A stretch of DNA of 14,010 nucleotides from Lachnospiraceae bacterium UBA2868 (GTDB lineage Bacteria; Bacillota_A; Clostridia; Lachnospirales; Lachnospiraceae), in assembly GCA_002350465.1 (NCBI GenBank), contig DEEW01000085.1, forward strand, positions 2,368 to 16,377. The letters run 5' to 3'. Shown here piece after piece: positions 1 to 6,011 of the stretch. Under the pieces are notes generated by a model, which saw only the letters and a program-made list of their open reading frames with translations, was not told the DNA's origin and did no database searches. How positions within the stretch are numbered: position 1 is the first letter of the stretch; each line of letters begins with the position of its first letter. A program made the position numbers and the translations under genes.

Positions 1-238
1 TCAGCTTTTTACTGCATTGGACTACTGTCGGCTTTTCTAGCCCCGCTTCCTTCCATCGCATTATCTCATATTCCCCTTCCATCTTTTTATATCTAGGTTC
101 ATGTGACGTCATCTTCAGCGAAAAAACATACATTTCTTCATCATGGGACAAATATAAAACTGGCCTTTTCTTACTCCCTGTCCCTTCTTCAAATGGAACA
201 TTGGCTTCCCATATCTCCCAACGTTCCATTTCAATCAT
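1..238 (-). CDS. PemK/MazF-like toxin of a type II toxin-antitoxin pair, 3' end cut by the window edge
   Basis: Reading the minus strand from an ATG at 238 gives 79 codons with no stop before the window edge. The protein begins MIEMERWEIWEANVPFEEG and continues with GSKKRPVLYLS, KMTSHEPRY and a WKEAGLEKPTVVQCSK stretch. This is the usual layout of PemK/MazF-family RNases: an N-terminal strand with W and an acidic pair, the 'gtGSKKRPVLVLS' loop, 'KITSH.PR', then 'W..AGL.KPS.V..sK'. Family members are typically about 110-130 aa, so roughly a third lies outside the window. The ATG overlaps the end of the Panacea antitoxin gene by 8 nt (ATGATTGA), with a GGGGG stretch about 11 nt upstream as a possible ribosome binding site. 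A second ATG at 229 is an alternative start. By family knowledge the product would be a ribosome-dependent or free mRNA interferase held in check by the upstream gene. Family assignment is by motif recognition only. Confidence 0.8.
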   Translation of the reverse strand, partial: MIEMERWEIWEANVPFEEGTGSKKRPVLYLSHDEEMYVFSLKMTSHEPRYKKMEGEYEIMRWKEAGLEKPTVVQCSKKL

Positions 239-770
239 CATAAGCAGTACCCCCGTCATTCCACTCCAGTGGTACCTCTGTTATCTCCGGAAGATTAATA
301 GAATCAACATCAAACGTCTCCAACCTCTGTTTTTTGAAGTACTTTCGAACAATTTCCGGATCAATAACTCTGTTCATCCCTCTCTGATACACTTGATCCC
401 AAGGGCATCCCCTTTCATGTGTCATCTCCTTTAACGCCCAACCAGTATATTTACCGTACTTTCTATATACATCTATTAAGAGTTCAAGTTCTTTTGTATT
501 AAGTCTATTTTCATCAAATACATCTTGAGGTTCTTTTATCGGTGAGCTTCCACAGCATTTAAATGTGTGATAAACAGCAGGAATAACCGGTCCATAATCC
601 CATGCCTGAATTTCATCATCAAACAACGGACCTCCTAGCTTTACAAGTGCCCACCCCTGAGCGAAGTATAAAAGCTTATTCAGTTTTAAATTGTCTATGC
701 AATCACCCTCAATATCATTTGACATTCTGATATATAGATTTGCTATATCAATTGCTTTAAACTTTGTCAT
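231..770 (-). CDS. Panacea-domain (DUF4065/SocA-like) antitoxin
   Basis: This 179-aa protein carries the Panacea signature near its N-terminus: a KLNKLLYFAQGWALV helix (about residues 29-43), then GGPLFDDEIQAWDYGPVIPAVY (about 46-67). A C-terminal WALKEMTHERGCPW stretch is also usual for the family. Panacea (DUF4065) proteins act as antitoxins for many unrelated toxins and include the SocA proteolytic adaptor. The ATG at 770 has a perfect AGGAGG seven bases upstream. The next gene downstream overlaps by 8 nt and looks like a PemK/MazF toxin, so the two form an antitoxin-first toxin-antitoxin operon. A good sigma-A promoter lies at 847-875. The last 20 or so residues are acidic and look disordered. 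I am sure of the domain; the specific pairing is inferred from overlap and shared transcription. Confidence 0.88.
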   Translation of the reverse strand: MTKFKAIDIANLYIRMSNDIEGDCIDNLKLNKLLYFAQGWALVKLGGPLFDDEIQAWDYGPVIPAVYHTFKCCGSSPIKEPQDVFDENRLNTKELELLIDVYRKYGKYTGWALKEMTHERGCPWDQVYQRGMNRVIDPEIVRKYFKKQRLETFDVDSINLPEITEVPLEWNDGGTAYDD

Positions 771-846
771 CAGTTATCCTCCTAAAGCAAGGCATATGGT
801 TTCCTATTTCATCGTAAGCTTATATGCTACGCTGTGTGTTGCTCTA

Positions 847-875
847 ATGATAACACTGTATGATAGGTCTGACAA
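847..875 (-). promoter_or_regulatory. Candidate sigma-A promoter for the toxin-antitoxin operon
   Basis: On the minus strand a -35 TTGTCA (870-875) is followed by a 17-bp spacer and a -10 TATCAT (847-852); each differs from consensus at one base. The predicted start is near 840, giving a leader of about 70 nt before the antitoxin ATG at 770. TATCAT also occurs at 860-865, so the hexamer is directly repeated 13 bp apart across the promoter. A TAAGCTTA palindrome at 815-822 lies in the leader. These could be operator half-sites for autoregulation, but that is speculative. Apart from these elements I see nothing else in the 771-914 gap. Confidence 0.6.
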
Positions 876-914
876 GTTTCCGCCATCACGTCAAGATTAC
901 GATGTCATATACTT

Positions 915-1136
915 TTATACATATATCCTTATTGATTGAAAACTTCCCTCTACTAATAACGGCGTTGTTTCATTTCCTTCGGCATTTGAAGTAAGACCCA
1001 CTGATTTGATTTTATATGGTTTACCATTGGAATCCAATATTCCTATACCGTTCTTGAGAACGGAGTCATCGCCTTTGACAATTACTGTTGTATCTCCATT
1101 TATAGGGGCAGTATCAATCACTTCCAATATAGTCAT
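915..1136 (-). CDS. Small (73 aa) unrecognised protein, predicted beta-rich
   Basis: The ATG at 1136 is chosen over an in-frame ATG at 1154. A full Shine-Dalgarno AAGGAGGTG (1143-1151) sits six bases before it and would lie inside the longer version. The product starts MTILEVIDTAPINGDTTVIV, alternates hydrophobic and polar residues, and contains turn-like pieces such as DSNGKP, KGDDSV and LVEGS. This suggests a small beta-barrel, loosely reminiscent of the second domain of translation elongation factors (a 'VLKNGIGILDSNGKPYKIKSVGL' type hairpin), but the resemblance is weak and I assign no function. There is no signal peptide or membrane segment. It has its own promoter and leader, so it is not simply part of the sugar operon or of the toxin-antitoxin operon that follows. 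Confidence 0.72.
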   Translation of the reverse strand: MTILEVIDTAPINGDTTVIVKGDDSVLKNGIGILDSNGKPYKIKSVGLTSNAEGNETTPLLVEGSFQSIRIYV

Positions 1137-1142
1137 ATCAGG

Positions 1143-1242
1143 CACCTCCTTCATAGTTTTTGCCGGCAGGAGTATGATAAAAAGAGCATCTATCTGTATA
1201 CCATTGTTCCTGCCTATTGTTTATTGGATTTATAAGCAGGAA
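1143..1242 (-). promoter_or_regulatory. Structured 5' leader with mutually exclusive hairpins before the 73-aa gene
   Basis: In the minus-strand transcript, 1242-1232 (UUCCUGCUUAU) can pair with 1217-1207 (AUAGGCAGGAA). This gives an 11-bp stem with one G-U pair and a 14-nt loop. The same middle segment, as GGCAGGA (1214-1208), can instead pair perfectly with UCCUGCC further on (1171-1165). A TGCCGGCA palindrome (1161-1168) overlaps that second partner. GGCA (1164-1161) can also pair with UGCC (1144-1141), looping out the AAGGAGGTG ribosome binding site. Three segments competing for pairing ahead of a strong Shine-Dalgarno is the layout of a regulatory leader. No known riboswitch family is recognised and no terminator-type U-tract follows the stems directly. 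Confidence 0.4.
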
Positions 1243-1259
1243 TTTCAGAAATTACTCAG

Positions 1260-1288
1260 ATGAGAATATAGACGACAATAACTGTCAA
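1260..1288 (-). promoter_or_regulatory. Candidate sigma-A promoter for the 73-aa gene
   Basis: On the minus strand an exact TTGACA (1283-1288) is followed by a 17-bp spacer and TCTCAT (1260-1265), four of six matches to TATAAT. Transcription would begin near 1253, giving a leader of about 117 nt that contains the hairpins at 1143-1242. It lies in the gap after the dehydrogenase gene, so the 73-aa gene is probably transcribed separately. Confidence 0.5.
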
Positions 1289-1316
1289 ATATGAAATATA
1301 TCTGCCTATGAAATGA

Positions 1317-1333
1317 TTCTAACACATTTAGAA
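1317..1333 (-). terminator. Weak hairpin at the end of the sugar operon
   Basis: TTCTAA (1317-1322) and TTAGAA (1328-1333) form a perfect six-pair, AT-rich stem around a five-base loop, overlapping the stop codon of the dehydrogenase gene. There is no clean U-run after it, so termination here is likely inefficient if it happens at all. I see no better terminator between this gene and the promoter at 1260-1288. Confidence 0.25.
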
Positions 1334-2452
1334 AACCAATGCCATAACCTTAATATAATCTTCGGTCTTGTCACGCATTAGCTCAAAGCCTCTGTGGATC
1401 TCTTCGAGGCCATATTTTTGCGTGATAAGCTTTTCAGGAGAAATTGAGCCTGCTGCCAGACGCTTTATGACGTATTTCCAGTCATCTTCCTCGTCTCTGA
1501 TAACCAAAGACTCCTCACCGTTTCCGTTTCCATTTCCGAGAAAAGACGAGTTCCATGTCCCTGTAATCCTTAACTGGTTACGAAGTATTTTCCAGTAAAC
1601 ATCCTTGTCGAATTTCATGTCGGAGTGTGGATTCCCCACAAAGCATCCCCGCCCCGCCGGGGCTGCAGCGTTTACGGCAAGGCTTGCCACCTCATTGCTT
1701 CCCACACATTCGAAGAAAACATCTGCACCCACACCATCTGTATGTTTCATTATAAAATCATATGCATCTTCTATATTGCTGTCACAGTAGTTACCGTCGG
1801 GGATTCCAAGTTCCTTCATTGTTTTTCTCTGAAACTCTTTGTTTCCGATAACAAGGATATCTCTGTATCCTGCATCAATCAGAAACATCACAAGAAATGT
1901 ACCTATTGTTCCCAAGCCGCAAACCGCAATTTTAAGGCTGGGGTCTGATCCACTTGGCTCAAACGACACTCCGGCTGACCCGAGCAGAGTCCGGTTCATT
2001 GCATGAACCGCAACCGCCATCGGCTCGATCATTGCGGCAGCTTCATATGAGATCCCTTCCGGAAGCTCTATTAGGTTCCACTCCGGGACAACCACATATT
2101 CCGCAAATCCTCCGTTGCTTCTAGAGCCAAGATAATCATAATGGCGACACATTTCGTACTGTCTGTTAAGGCACGGTCTGCACTTCCTGCACGGAATAAG
2201 CGGAAACACTCCCACATTCTTCCCAATCCATGCGGAAGATGCCCCTTCACCTACCGATTCAACACATCCTGAGAACTCATGACCTATCACAAGCGGCATA
2301 TTGTGTGCTCCGTCGCGATATGCTCTCGGAATATCGGATCCGCATATTCCACACGCCTTAACGTGAACCAGCACTTCCCCATTTTGGGGAGTAGGTTTAT
2401 CAACCTCTTTGTATTCAAGTTTTCCTATTTTCTCAAGTACAAGCGCCTTCAT
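1328..2452 (-). CDS. Zinc-dependent medium-chain alcohol (polyol) dehydrogenase, TarJ/sorbitol-dehydrogenase-like
   Basis: This 374-aa protein has the full zinc MDR pattern. The catalytic zinc site is Cys37, His58 and Glu59 (CGICGSD, GHEF) plus a later Glu in AAMIEPMAV. The structural zinc site is Cys88, Cys91, Cys94 and Cys102. A GLGTIG motif marks the NAD(P)-binding fold. Together with the epimerase and cytidylyltransferase just upstream, the likely job is reduction of a ketose phosphate to an alditol phosphate, as TarJ does for ribulose-5-phosphate. Substrate and stereochemistry cannot be read from the sequence. It starts 4 nt after the cytidylyltransferase stop, with AGGATAGGA as ribosome binding site, and is the last gene of the operon. 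It is longer than TarJ (about 340 aa), partly because of a GNGNGNG insert at residues 306-312 encoded by a hexanucleotide repeat. Confidence 0.85.
   Translation of the reverse strand: MKALVLEKIGKLEYKEVDKPTPQNGEVLVHVKACGICGSDIPRAYRDGAHNMPLVIGHEFSGCVESVGEGASSAWIGKNVGVFPLIPCRKCRPCLNRQYEMCRHYDYLGSRSNGGFAEYVVVPEWNLIELPEGISYEAAAMIEPMAVAVHAMNRTLLGSAGVSFEPSGSDPSLKIAVCGLGTIGTFLVMFLIDAGYRDILVIGNKEFQRKTMKELGIPDGNYCDSNIEDAYDFIMKHTDGVGADVFFECVGSNEVASLAVNAAAPAGRGCFVGNPHSDMKFDKDVYWKILRNQLRITGTWNSSFLGNGNGNGEESLVIRDEEDDWKYVIKRLAAGSISPEKLITQKYGLEEIHRGFELMRDKTEDYIKVMALVF
1520..1537 (-). repeat. In-frame hexanucleotide tandem repeat inside the dehydrogenase gene
   Basis: Three consecutive 6-bp units (on the minus strand GGAAAT, GGAAAC, GGAAAC) encode alternating Gly-Asn, continued by one more Gly. 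The insert lies after the WNSSF segment of the cofactor-binding half, where related dehydrogenases usually have a short loop. The unit is a multiple of three, so gain or loss of copies would change loop length without shifting the frame. Confidence 0.7.
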
Positions 2453-2456
2453 TGTC

Positions 2457-3164
2457 CTATCCTATGTCCTGTATGAATCTGTCCATGTCCTTCTTTGTAG
2501 TAACCTTATAATTGTTCTCATCACCGGGAATCATCGCCACATCAAGACCCGCCATGACAGCAGGCTCTGTTGAACCGTTGATCCTCAGTATTTCATCCGG
2601 CAGAAGCTTTTCATTTGCTTCAAGGTATTTCTTCAGTCTGTACAGTTCGGGAGCCTGGCCTGCATATATACAGCTTCTGTCAAGCAGTCTGTCCACTTTT
2701 GTTCCGTTTTCGCTGTAATAAACTGTATCTTTCATCGGAAGTGTCGGCATTACACCATCGCATCCTTCTATCGCATCAAGGCATCTGTCAAGGTATTCAG
2801 CCGTCAGATTTGGGCGTGCTGCATCATGTATTATCACTACCGGATCATCATTTTTATCCAATGATTTTACATATGTGTCGATGTCTCTGAGCCCGTTTAA
2901 TATTGACAGTTGCCGCGTCCTGCCCGGATCGGAAAATCCCGTTATGGCCGCCTTTCCTATTCCCAACCTTCCACATTCATTTATTATCTCATCTCTCCAT
3001 TCCGGAGCAGCTACTACAAATATCCCGTCAATTGCGGAATGTGCCGCAAACATATTAAGGCAGTATGCTATAAGCATTCTGCCTTTAACTTTAATATACT
3101 GCTTGGGGATATCTCCTCCAAGTCTCGTTCCTGTTCCTCCTGAGAGAATCAGTGCAATATTCAT
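2457..3164 (-). CDS. IspD/TarI-family cytidylyltransferase (CDP-alditol pyrophosphorylase candidate)
   Basis: This is a full-length 235-aa IspD-type nucleotidyltransferase. The N-terminal CTP-binding loop LSGGTGTRLGGDIPKQY (residues 7-23) has the conserved Arg14 and Lys21. IIHDAARP (111-118) carries the metal-binding Asp114. NYKVTTKKD (218-226) supplies the second conserved lysine. IspD (methylerythritol phosphate) and TarI (ribitol-5-phosphate) share these motifs. Clustering with a ketose-phosphate epimerase and a polyol dehydrogenase argues for an alditol phosphate substrate rather than isoprenoid synthesis. The ATG at 3164 has an AAGGAAG ribosome binding site, the previous gene ends 12 nt upstream and the dehydrogenase starts 4 nt downstream. 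A housekeeping IspD would usually sit with ispF or unrelated genes. The exact CDP-product is unknown. Confidence 0.82.
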   Translation of the reverse strand: MNIALILSGGTGTRLGGDIPKQYIKVKGRMLIAYCLNMFAAHSAIDGIFVVAAPEWRDEIINECGRLGIGKAAITGFSDPGRTRQLSILNGLRDIDTYVKSLDKNDDPVVIIHDAARPNLTAEYLDRCLDAIEGCDGVMPTLPMKDTVYYSENGTKVDRLLDRSCIYAGQAPELYRLKKYLEANEKLLPDEILRINGSTEPAVMAGLDVAMIPGDENNYKVTTKKDMDRFIQDIG

Positions 3165-3176
3165 ATTATCTTCCTT

Positions 3177-3839
3177 TTAACGTACAAGATTTCTAATATC
3201 GACAAGAGCTTCCTTATATGGCTTCTTCTTACCGAACAGGAGCGTTGTTCCGAGTACGAACCCTTTAACGCCCTTCGGTGCGAATTCCGTTATCTTATCT
3301 GCCGAGCATGCCCCGTCCCAATAAGCATCAAATCCCATCTCCTTCTGGAGTGGCAGAAGCTTGTCATACTTTTTGGAAACGTACGGCAAATACATCTGGC
3401 CGGCATTTCCGGGATTGACCGACATAACAAGCACCTTTTGGACGATCTGGAGCATTTCCACGACTGTCTCAACGCTTGTACCCGGATTAATTGCAATTCC
3501 CGGGATCATTCCCGCATTTATTATCTTCTGAAGGGTTGTTGACGGATGATATTCCGCTTCCGGATGAATATAAACCGTATCTCCGGGGCGAAGCTTCTCA
3601 AGGAAAAAATGTATGTTGTTATTGGGGTGTTCGAGCATCAGATGAACGTCGAGTGGCTTTTTTGTGGCCGACGCAATATAAGCCATATCATTAAGAGACA
3701 TGGCAAAATTAGGGACATAACGTCCGTCCATGATATCAATATGAAACGAGTCAATACCCGCATCCTCAAGCTCACGAACCTCCTTTTCGAGATTCCCGTA
3801 ATAAGCACACATCATTGATGCACAAAGCTCAATCTCCAT
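3177..3839 (-). CDS. Ribulose-/allulose-phosphate 3-epimerase family protein
   Basis: This 220-aa TIM-barrel protein carries the ribulose-phosphate 3-epimerase motifs: HIDIMDGRYVPN (residues 33-44, with metal ligands His33 and Asp35), DVHLM (His66), INPGTSVE, MSVNPG, and WDGA with Asp174 as the second catalytic acid. Two features differ from housekeeping Rpe. The MSVNPGFGGQ loop reads MSVNPGNAGQ, and the C-terminal phosphate loop reads LGTTLLFG, closer to the GT..LF of D-allulose-6-phosphate epimerases. The substrate may therefore be a pentulose or a hexulose phosphate. In context it would supply the ketose phosphate reduced by the dehydrogenase and activated by the cytidylyltransferase downstream. 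It starts 8 nt after the previous stop, with GAGAGGTAGGA as ribosome binding site. Family certain, substrate not. Confidence 0.85.
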   Translation of the reverse strand: MEIELCASMMCAYYGNLEKEVRELEDAGIDSFHIDIMDGRYVPNFAMSLNDMAYIASATKKPLDVHLMLEHPNNNIHFFLEKLRPGDTVYIHPEAEYHPSTTLQKIINAGMIPGIAINPGTSVETVVEMLQIVQKVLVMSVNPGNAGQMYLPYVSKKYDKLLPLQKEMGFDAYWDGACSADKITEFAPKGVKGFVLGTTLLFGKKKPYKEALVDIRNLVR

Positions 3840-3847
3840 TGATAATC

Positions 3848-5065
3848 CTACCTCTCTCCCGATAAAATCATCTCTACAACTTCCCTGATAACTCCTTCGC
3901 CGCCTTTTGCCTTAGTTACATAATCGGCTACACCTTTAACAGCCACACTTGCATCGGCGGGACAGCATCCAAGACCTACCAGTTCAACCGCATCCTTATC
4001 GGCCAAATCATCCCCGATATAGACCACTTCCTCCGGTTTTACGCTATAGGTCGCACATAGTCTGTTAATGCATGCAACCTTGTCTGCACATCCCTGTGCC
4101 AGAACGTCAATCTTAAGTTTCTCACAGCGGCGCTTGTTAAGTGCAACATCTTCACCGGTTATAACGCCCGTAATTATTCCCTTCTCTCGAAGAAGCCTGA
4201 ATGCAACACCGTCTCTTGTGTTGAACTTTTTGAGCTCGTCTCCCTTTTCTGAGTAATACATTCCCGCATCTGTCATACATCCGTCACAATCGGTCAGAAA
4301 CATTTTGTATTTTATGTCTGTGTTCTTACCGTTTTCGCTCTCTTTGGAATTCTCCGGGCTATTTAGTTCCTCTGCCGGCTGTTCTCTCTTCGCCATTAGA
4401 GCTTCCGTAACAACCCAGTCGCTAGGCTCATCTATCTCATAATATGTATCCTCACTCATAAGAGACAGACGGATATTTCCGCTAAGGCGGTTTCCGCTTG
4501 CTAGAAGCCCCTTACGGGAAGTAATGTAAAATGCGCCGTTTTCAACATAGTATTCCTCAAATTCCTGACGTCTCGGTCTATGGAGATAGTCATAGTTCTG
4601 AGCGGTTGCATTTCCGTCATTATCAACGCCCCAGATAAAGCGCTTCTGCGGTACAACCGAAAGTACGCTGTCAGTTCCCTGTGCATTAAACGTATTGAAT
4701 CCGTTATCGAGGTCGGCTCCCGTCAGAAGCGGAGATGTTGCCTGAATCAGAACTATGTTGTCAAATCGGTGACTTCTTGCAAACTCCATCATCGCCGATT
4801 CCGTAGACGCGCTATCGGTTGCAGTCTCCGCGGATCTGTCTATAACATTAACCCTTTTAAACCGTTCGAGATCCTCGGCACAGAACTTCTCGACACACAA
4901 TCTTATTTGCTGACTGTCAGTAGCCACAAATACTTTATCAATAAACCGGCAATCACACGCGGCGGCAACTGTCCAATATACAAGCGGTCTGCCGTGGATT
5001 TCCTTGATGTTTTTGAGAGGTATCGATTTGCTTCCGCCCCTTACCGGAATAAATGCAACATTCAT
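3848..5065 (-). CDS. Bifunctional CMP-nonulosonate cytidylyltransferase / KdsC-like HAD phosphatase
   Basis: This 405-aa fusion has two complete domains. Residues 1-225 are a NeuA-type CMP-sugar synthetase with the CTP loop IPVRGGSKSIPLKNI (6-20), ATDS (48-51) and LIQATSPL (106-113). A hydrophilic linker, about 226-252, follows. Residues 253-402 are a KdsC-type HAD phosphatase with TDCDG (nucleophile Asp259, acid Asp261), FNTRDG, ITGE, Lys329, GDDLAD (351-356) and a GGEGVIREV end. All HAD catalytic residues are present, unlike vertebrate CMAS, where the C-terminal HAD-like domain is not an active phosphatase. An active phosphatase here suggests that the NeuB-like partner makes a 9-phosphate (as in KDN or sialic acid 9-phosphate routes), which is dephosphorylated and then CMP-activated. 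The gene starts one base after the neuB stop, so the two are translationally coupled. Confidence 0.9.
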   Translation of the reverse strand: MNVAFIPVRGGSKSIPLKNIKEIHGRPLVYWTVAAACDCRFIDKVFVATDSQQIRLCVEKFCAEDLERFKRVNVIDRSAETATDSASTESAMMEFARSHRFDNIVLIQATSPLLTGADLDNGFNTFNAQGTDSVLSVVPQKRFIWGVDNDGNATAQNYDYLHRPRRQEFEEYYVENGAFYITSRKGLLASGNRLSGNIRLSLMSEDTYYEIDEPSDWVVTEALMAKREQPAEELNSPENSKESENGKNTDIKYKMFLTDCDGCMTDAGMYYSEKGDELKKFNTRDGVAFRLLREKGIITGVITGEDVALNKRRCEKLKIDVLAQGCADKVACINRLCATYSVKPEEVVYIGDDLADKDAVELVGLGCCPADASVAVKGVADYVTKAKGGEGVIREVVEMILSGER

Positions 5066-5066
5066 C

Positions 5067-5942
5067 TTATTTTTTCCTGTACTTTAATTTATCTCTCTGA
5101 ACCTGTTCTATCGGAAGTATATCTTCTGACTTGTATTTAAGCGCCGCCTGCGCATTCTCAAGGTTTCTCTTCAATCTTCTGATACCATCCGGCTCAAGTG
5201 ATGCAGCATGATCCGTTCCCTTAAACGTACGATCAAGGGTGTAATGGCGCTCGAACACTGATGCCCCGAGAGTATACGCTGCAACATCTATCGCAATACC
5301 CAGGTGATGACCCGAAAATCCTATAGCCTTTACTCTGTCCTCATATGCCTCACGCATCCTCGTGATCTCAAGGAGACATACATCCTCAAAGGGTACAGGA
5401 TAACCGGATGTACAGTTAAAAAGTACCAGGTCCTTGGCTCTGCCGCGTTCCTCGAAAAATTTAACGATCTGCTCCTCTTCATCTTTTGTAGTCATACCGA
5501 ATGATAACTGGATTTCTCCGTCATAATTATCACATATGTATCCCAGCATATCGAAATTGGTATTGCAAGCACTCGGGATCTTGATAAACCTAGGATTAAT
5601 TGATACTATCTCTTTTGCGCTTGTCATATCCCATACGGATGTAGAGTATGTAATACCTGCCTCTTCGCACCAGCTCTTAAGCTGTTTATGCTGATCAAGA
5701 TCAAACTCCAGAAATTCCCTGTGCTCTCCGTATGTTGCTCCGTAAGAATTGTAGGGAACAGGATGCGGAGCGTTATACTGCTCCTCAGTCAGAAGTTCCT
5801 TGGGGCATCTCTTCTGGAACTTGATCGCATCTGCCTTGCAAAACATGGCTGCGGTAACAATGAGCTCATGTGCTATATCCATGCTTCCCATGTGGTTGCA
5901 GCCTGCTTCCGCTATAACATATGGTTCTTTGTATTTAATCAT
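5067..5942 (-). CDS. neuB: NeuB-family nonulosonic acid (or its 9-phosphate) synthase, short form without SAF domain
   Basis: The product is 291 aa from the ATG at 5942, preceded by an AAAGG ribosome binding site eight bases away. A GTG at 5969 would add nine residues but has no ribosome binding site. NeuB TIM-barrel motifs are present in order: YVIAEAGCNHMGS (8-20), KFQKR (41-45), KIPSA (121-125), LSFGMTT (146-152), GFSGHHLG (208-215) and FERHYTLDRTFKGTDHAASL (230-249). NeuB enzymes condense phosphoenolpyruvate with a mannosamine-type or mannose-type acceptor. Usual NeuB proteins are about 340-350 aa and end in a SAF (antifreeze-like) domain. This one stops at the end of the barrel after IEQVQRDKLKYRKK, so that domain is absent. 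The stop is followed one base later by the CMP-transferase/phosphatase gene. Which nonulosonic acid is made (KDN, sialic, other) cannot be told. Confidence 0.88.
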   Translation of the reverse strand: MIKYKEPYVIAEAGCNHMGSMDIAHELIVTAAMFCKADAIKFQKRCPKELLTEEQYNAPHPVPYNSYGATYGEHREFLEFDLDQHKQLKSWCEEAGITYSTSVWDMTSAKEIVSINPRFIKIPSACNTNFDMLGYICDNYDGEIQLSFGMTTKDEEEQIVKFFEERGRAKDLVLFNCTSGYPVPFEDVCLLEITRMREAYEDRVKAIGFSGHHLGIAIDVAAYTLGASVFERHYTLDRTFKGTDHAASLEPDGIRRLKRNLENAQAALKYKSEDILPIEQVQRDKLKYRKK

Positions 5943-5973
5943 TTTGAATGCCTTTCTAATATTATTCACTTTC

Positions 5974-5998
5974 GTTGAAGGATCACAATCCTTACAAC
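5974..5998 (-). promoter_or_regulatory. Hairpin in the 5' UTR of the neuB operon
   Basis: On the minus-strand transcript GUUG, one unpaired U, then AAGGAU pairs with AUCCUU-CAAC across a UGUG loop. That is ten pairs with a single-base bulge. It lies about 32 bases before the neuB ATG and downstream of the predicted sigma-28 start near 6005. No U-run follows, so it is not a terminator. It may stabilise the 5' end or bind a regulator; the function is not shown by the sequence. Confidence 0.5.
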
Positions 5999-6011
5999 CT
6001 ACTTTATCATA

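Noticed and set aside
3996..4003. Second GCCGATAA sigma-28-like octamer on the minus strand
   Set aside because: It encodes part of the conserved GDDLADKDAV motif of the HAD domain and has no matching -35; it is explained by coding.
4580..5140. Plus-strand open frame of 186 codons
   Set aside because: It lies wholly opposite the NeuA-HAD and neuB genes, has no ribosome binding site or recognisable motif, and the minus-strand genes carry full catalytic motifs.
5943..5969. GTG at 5969 as the neuB start
   Set aside because: There is no ribosome binding site before it, while the ATG at 5942 has AAAGG at good spacing and begins where NeuB homologues begin.
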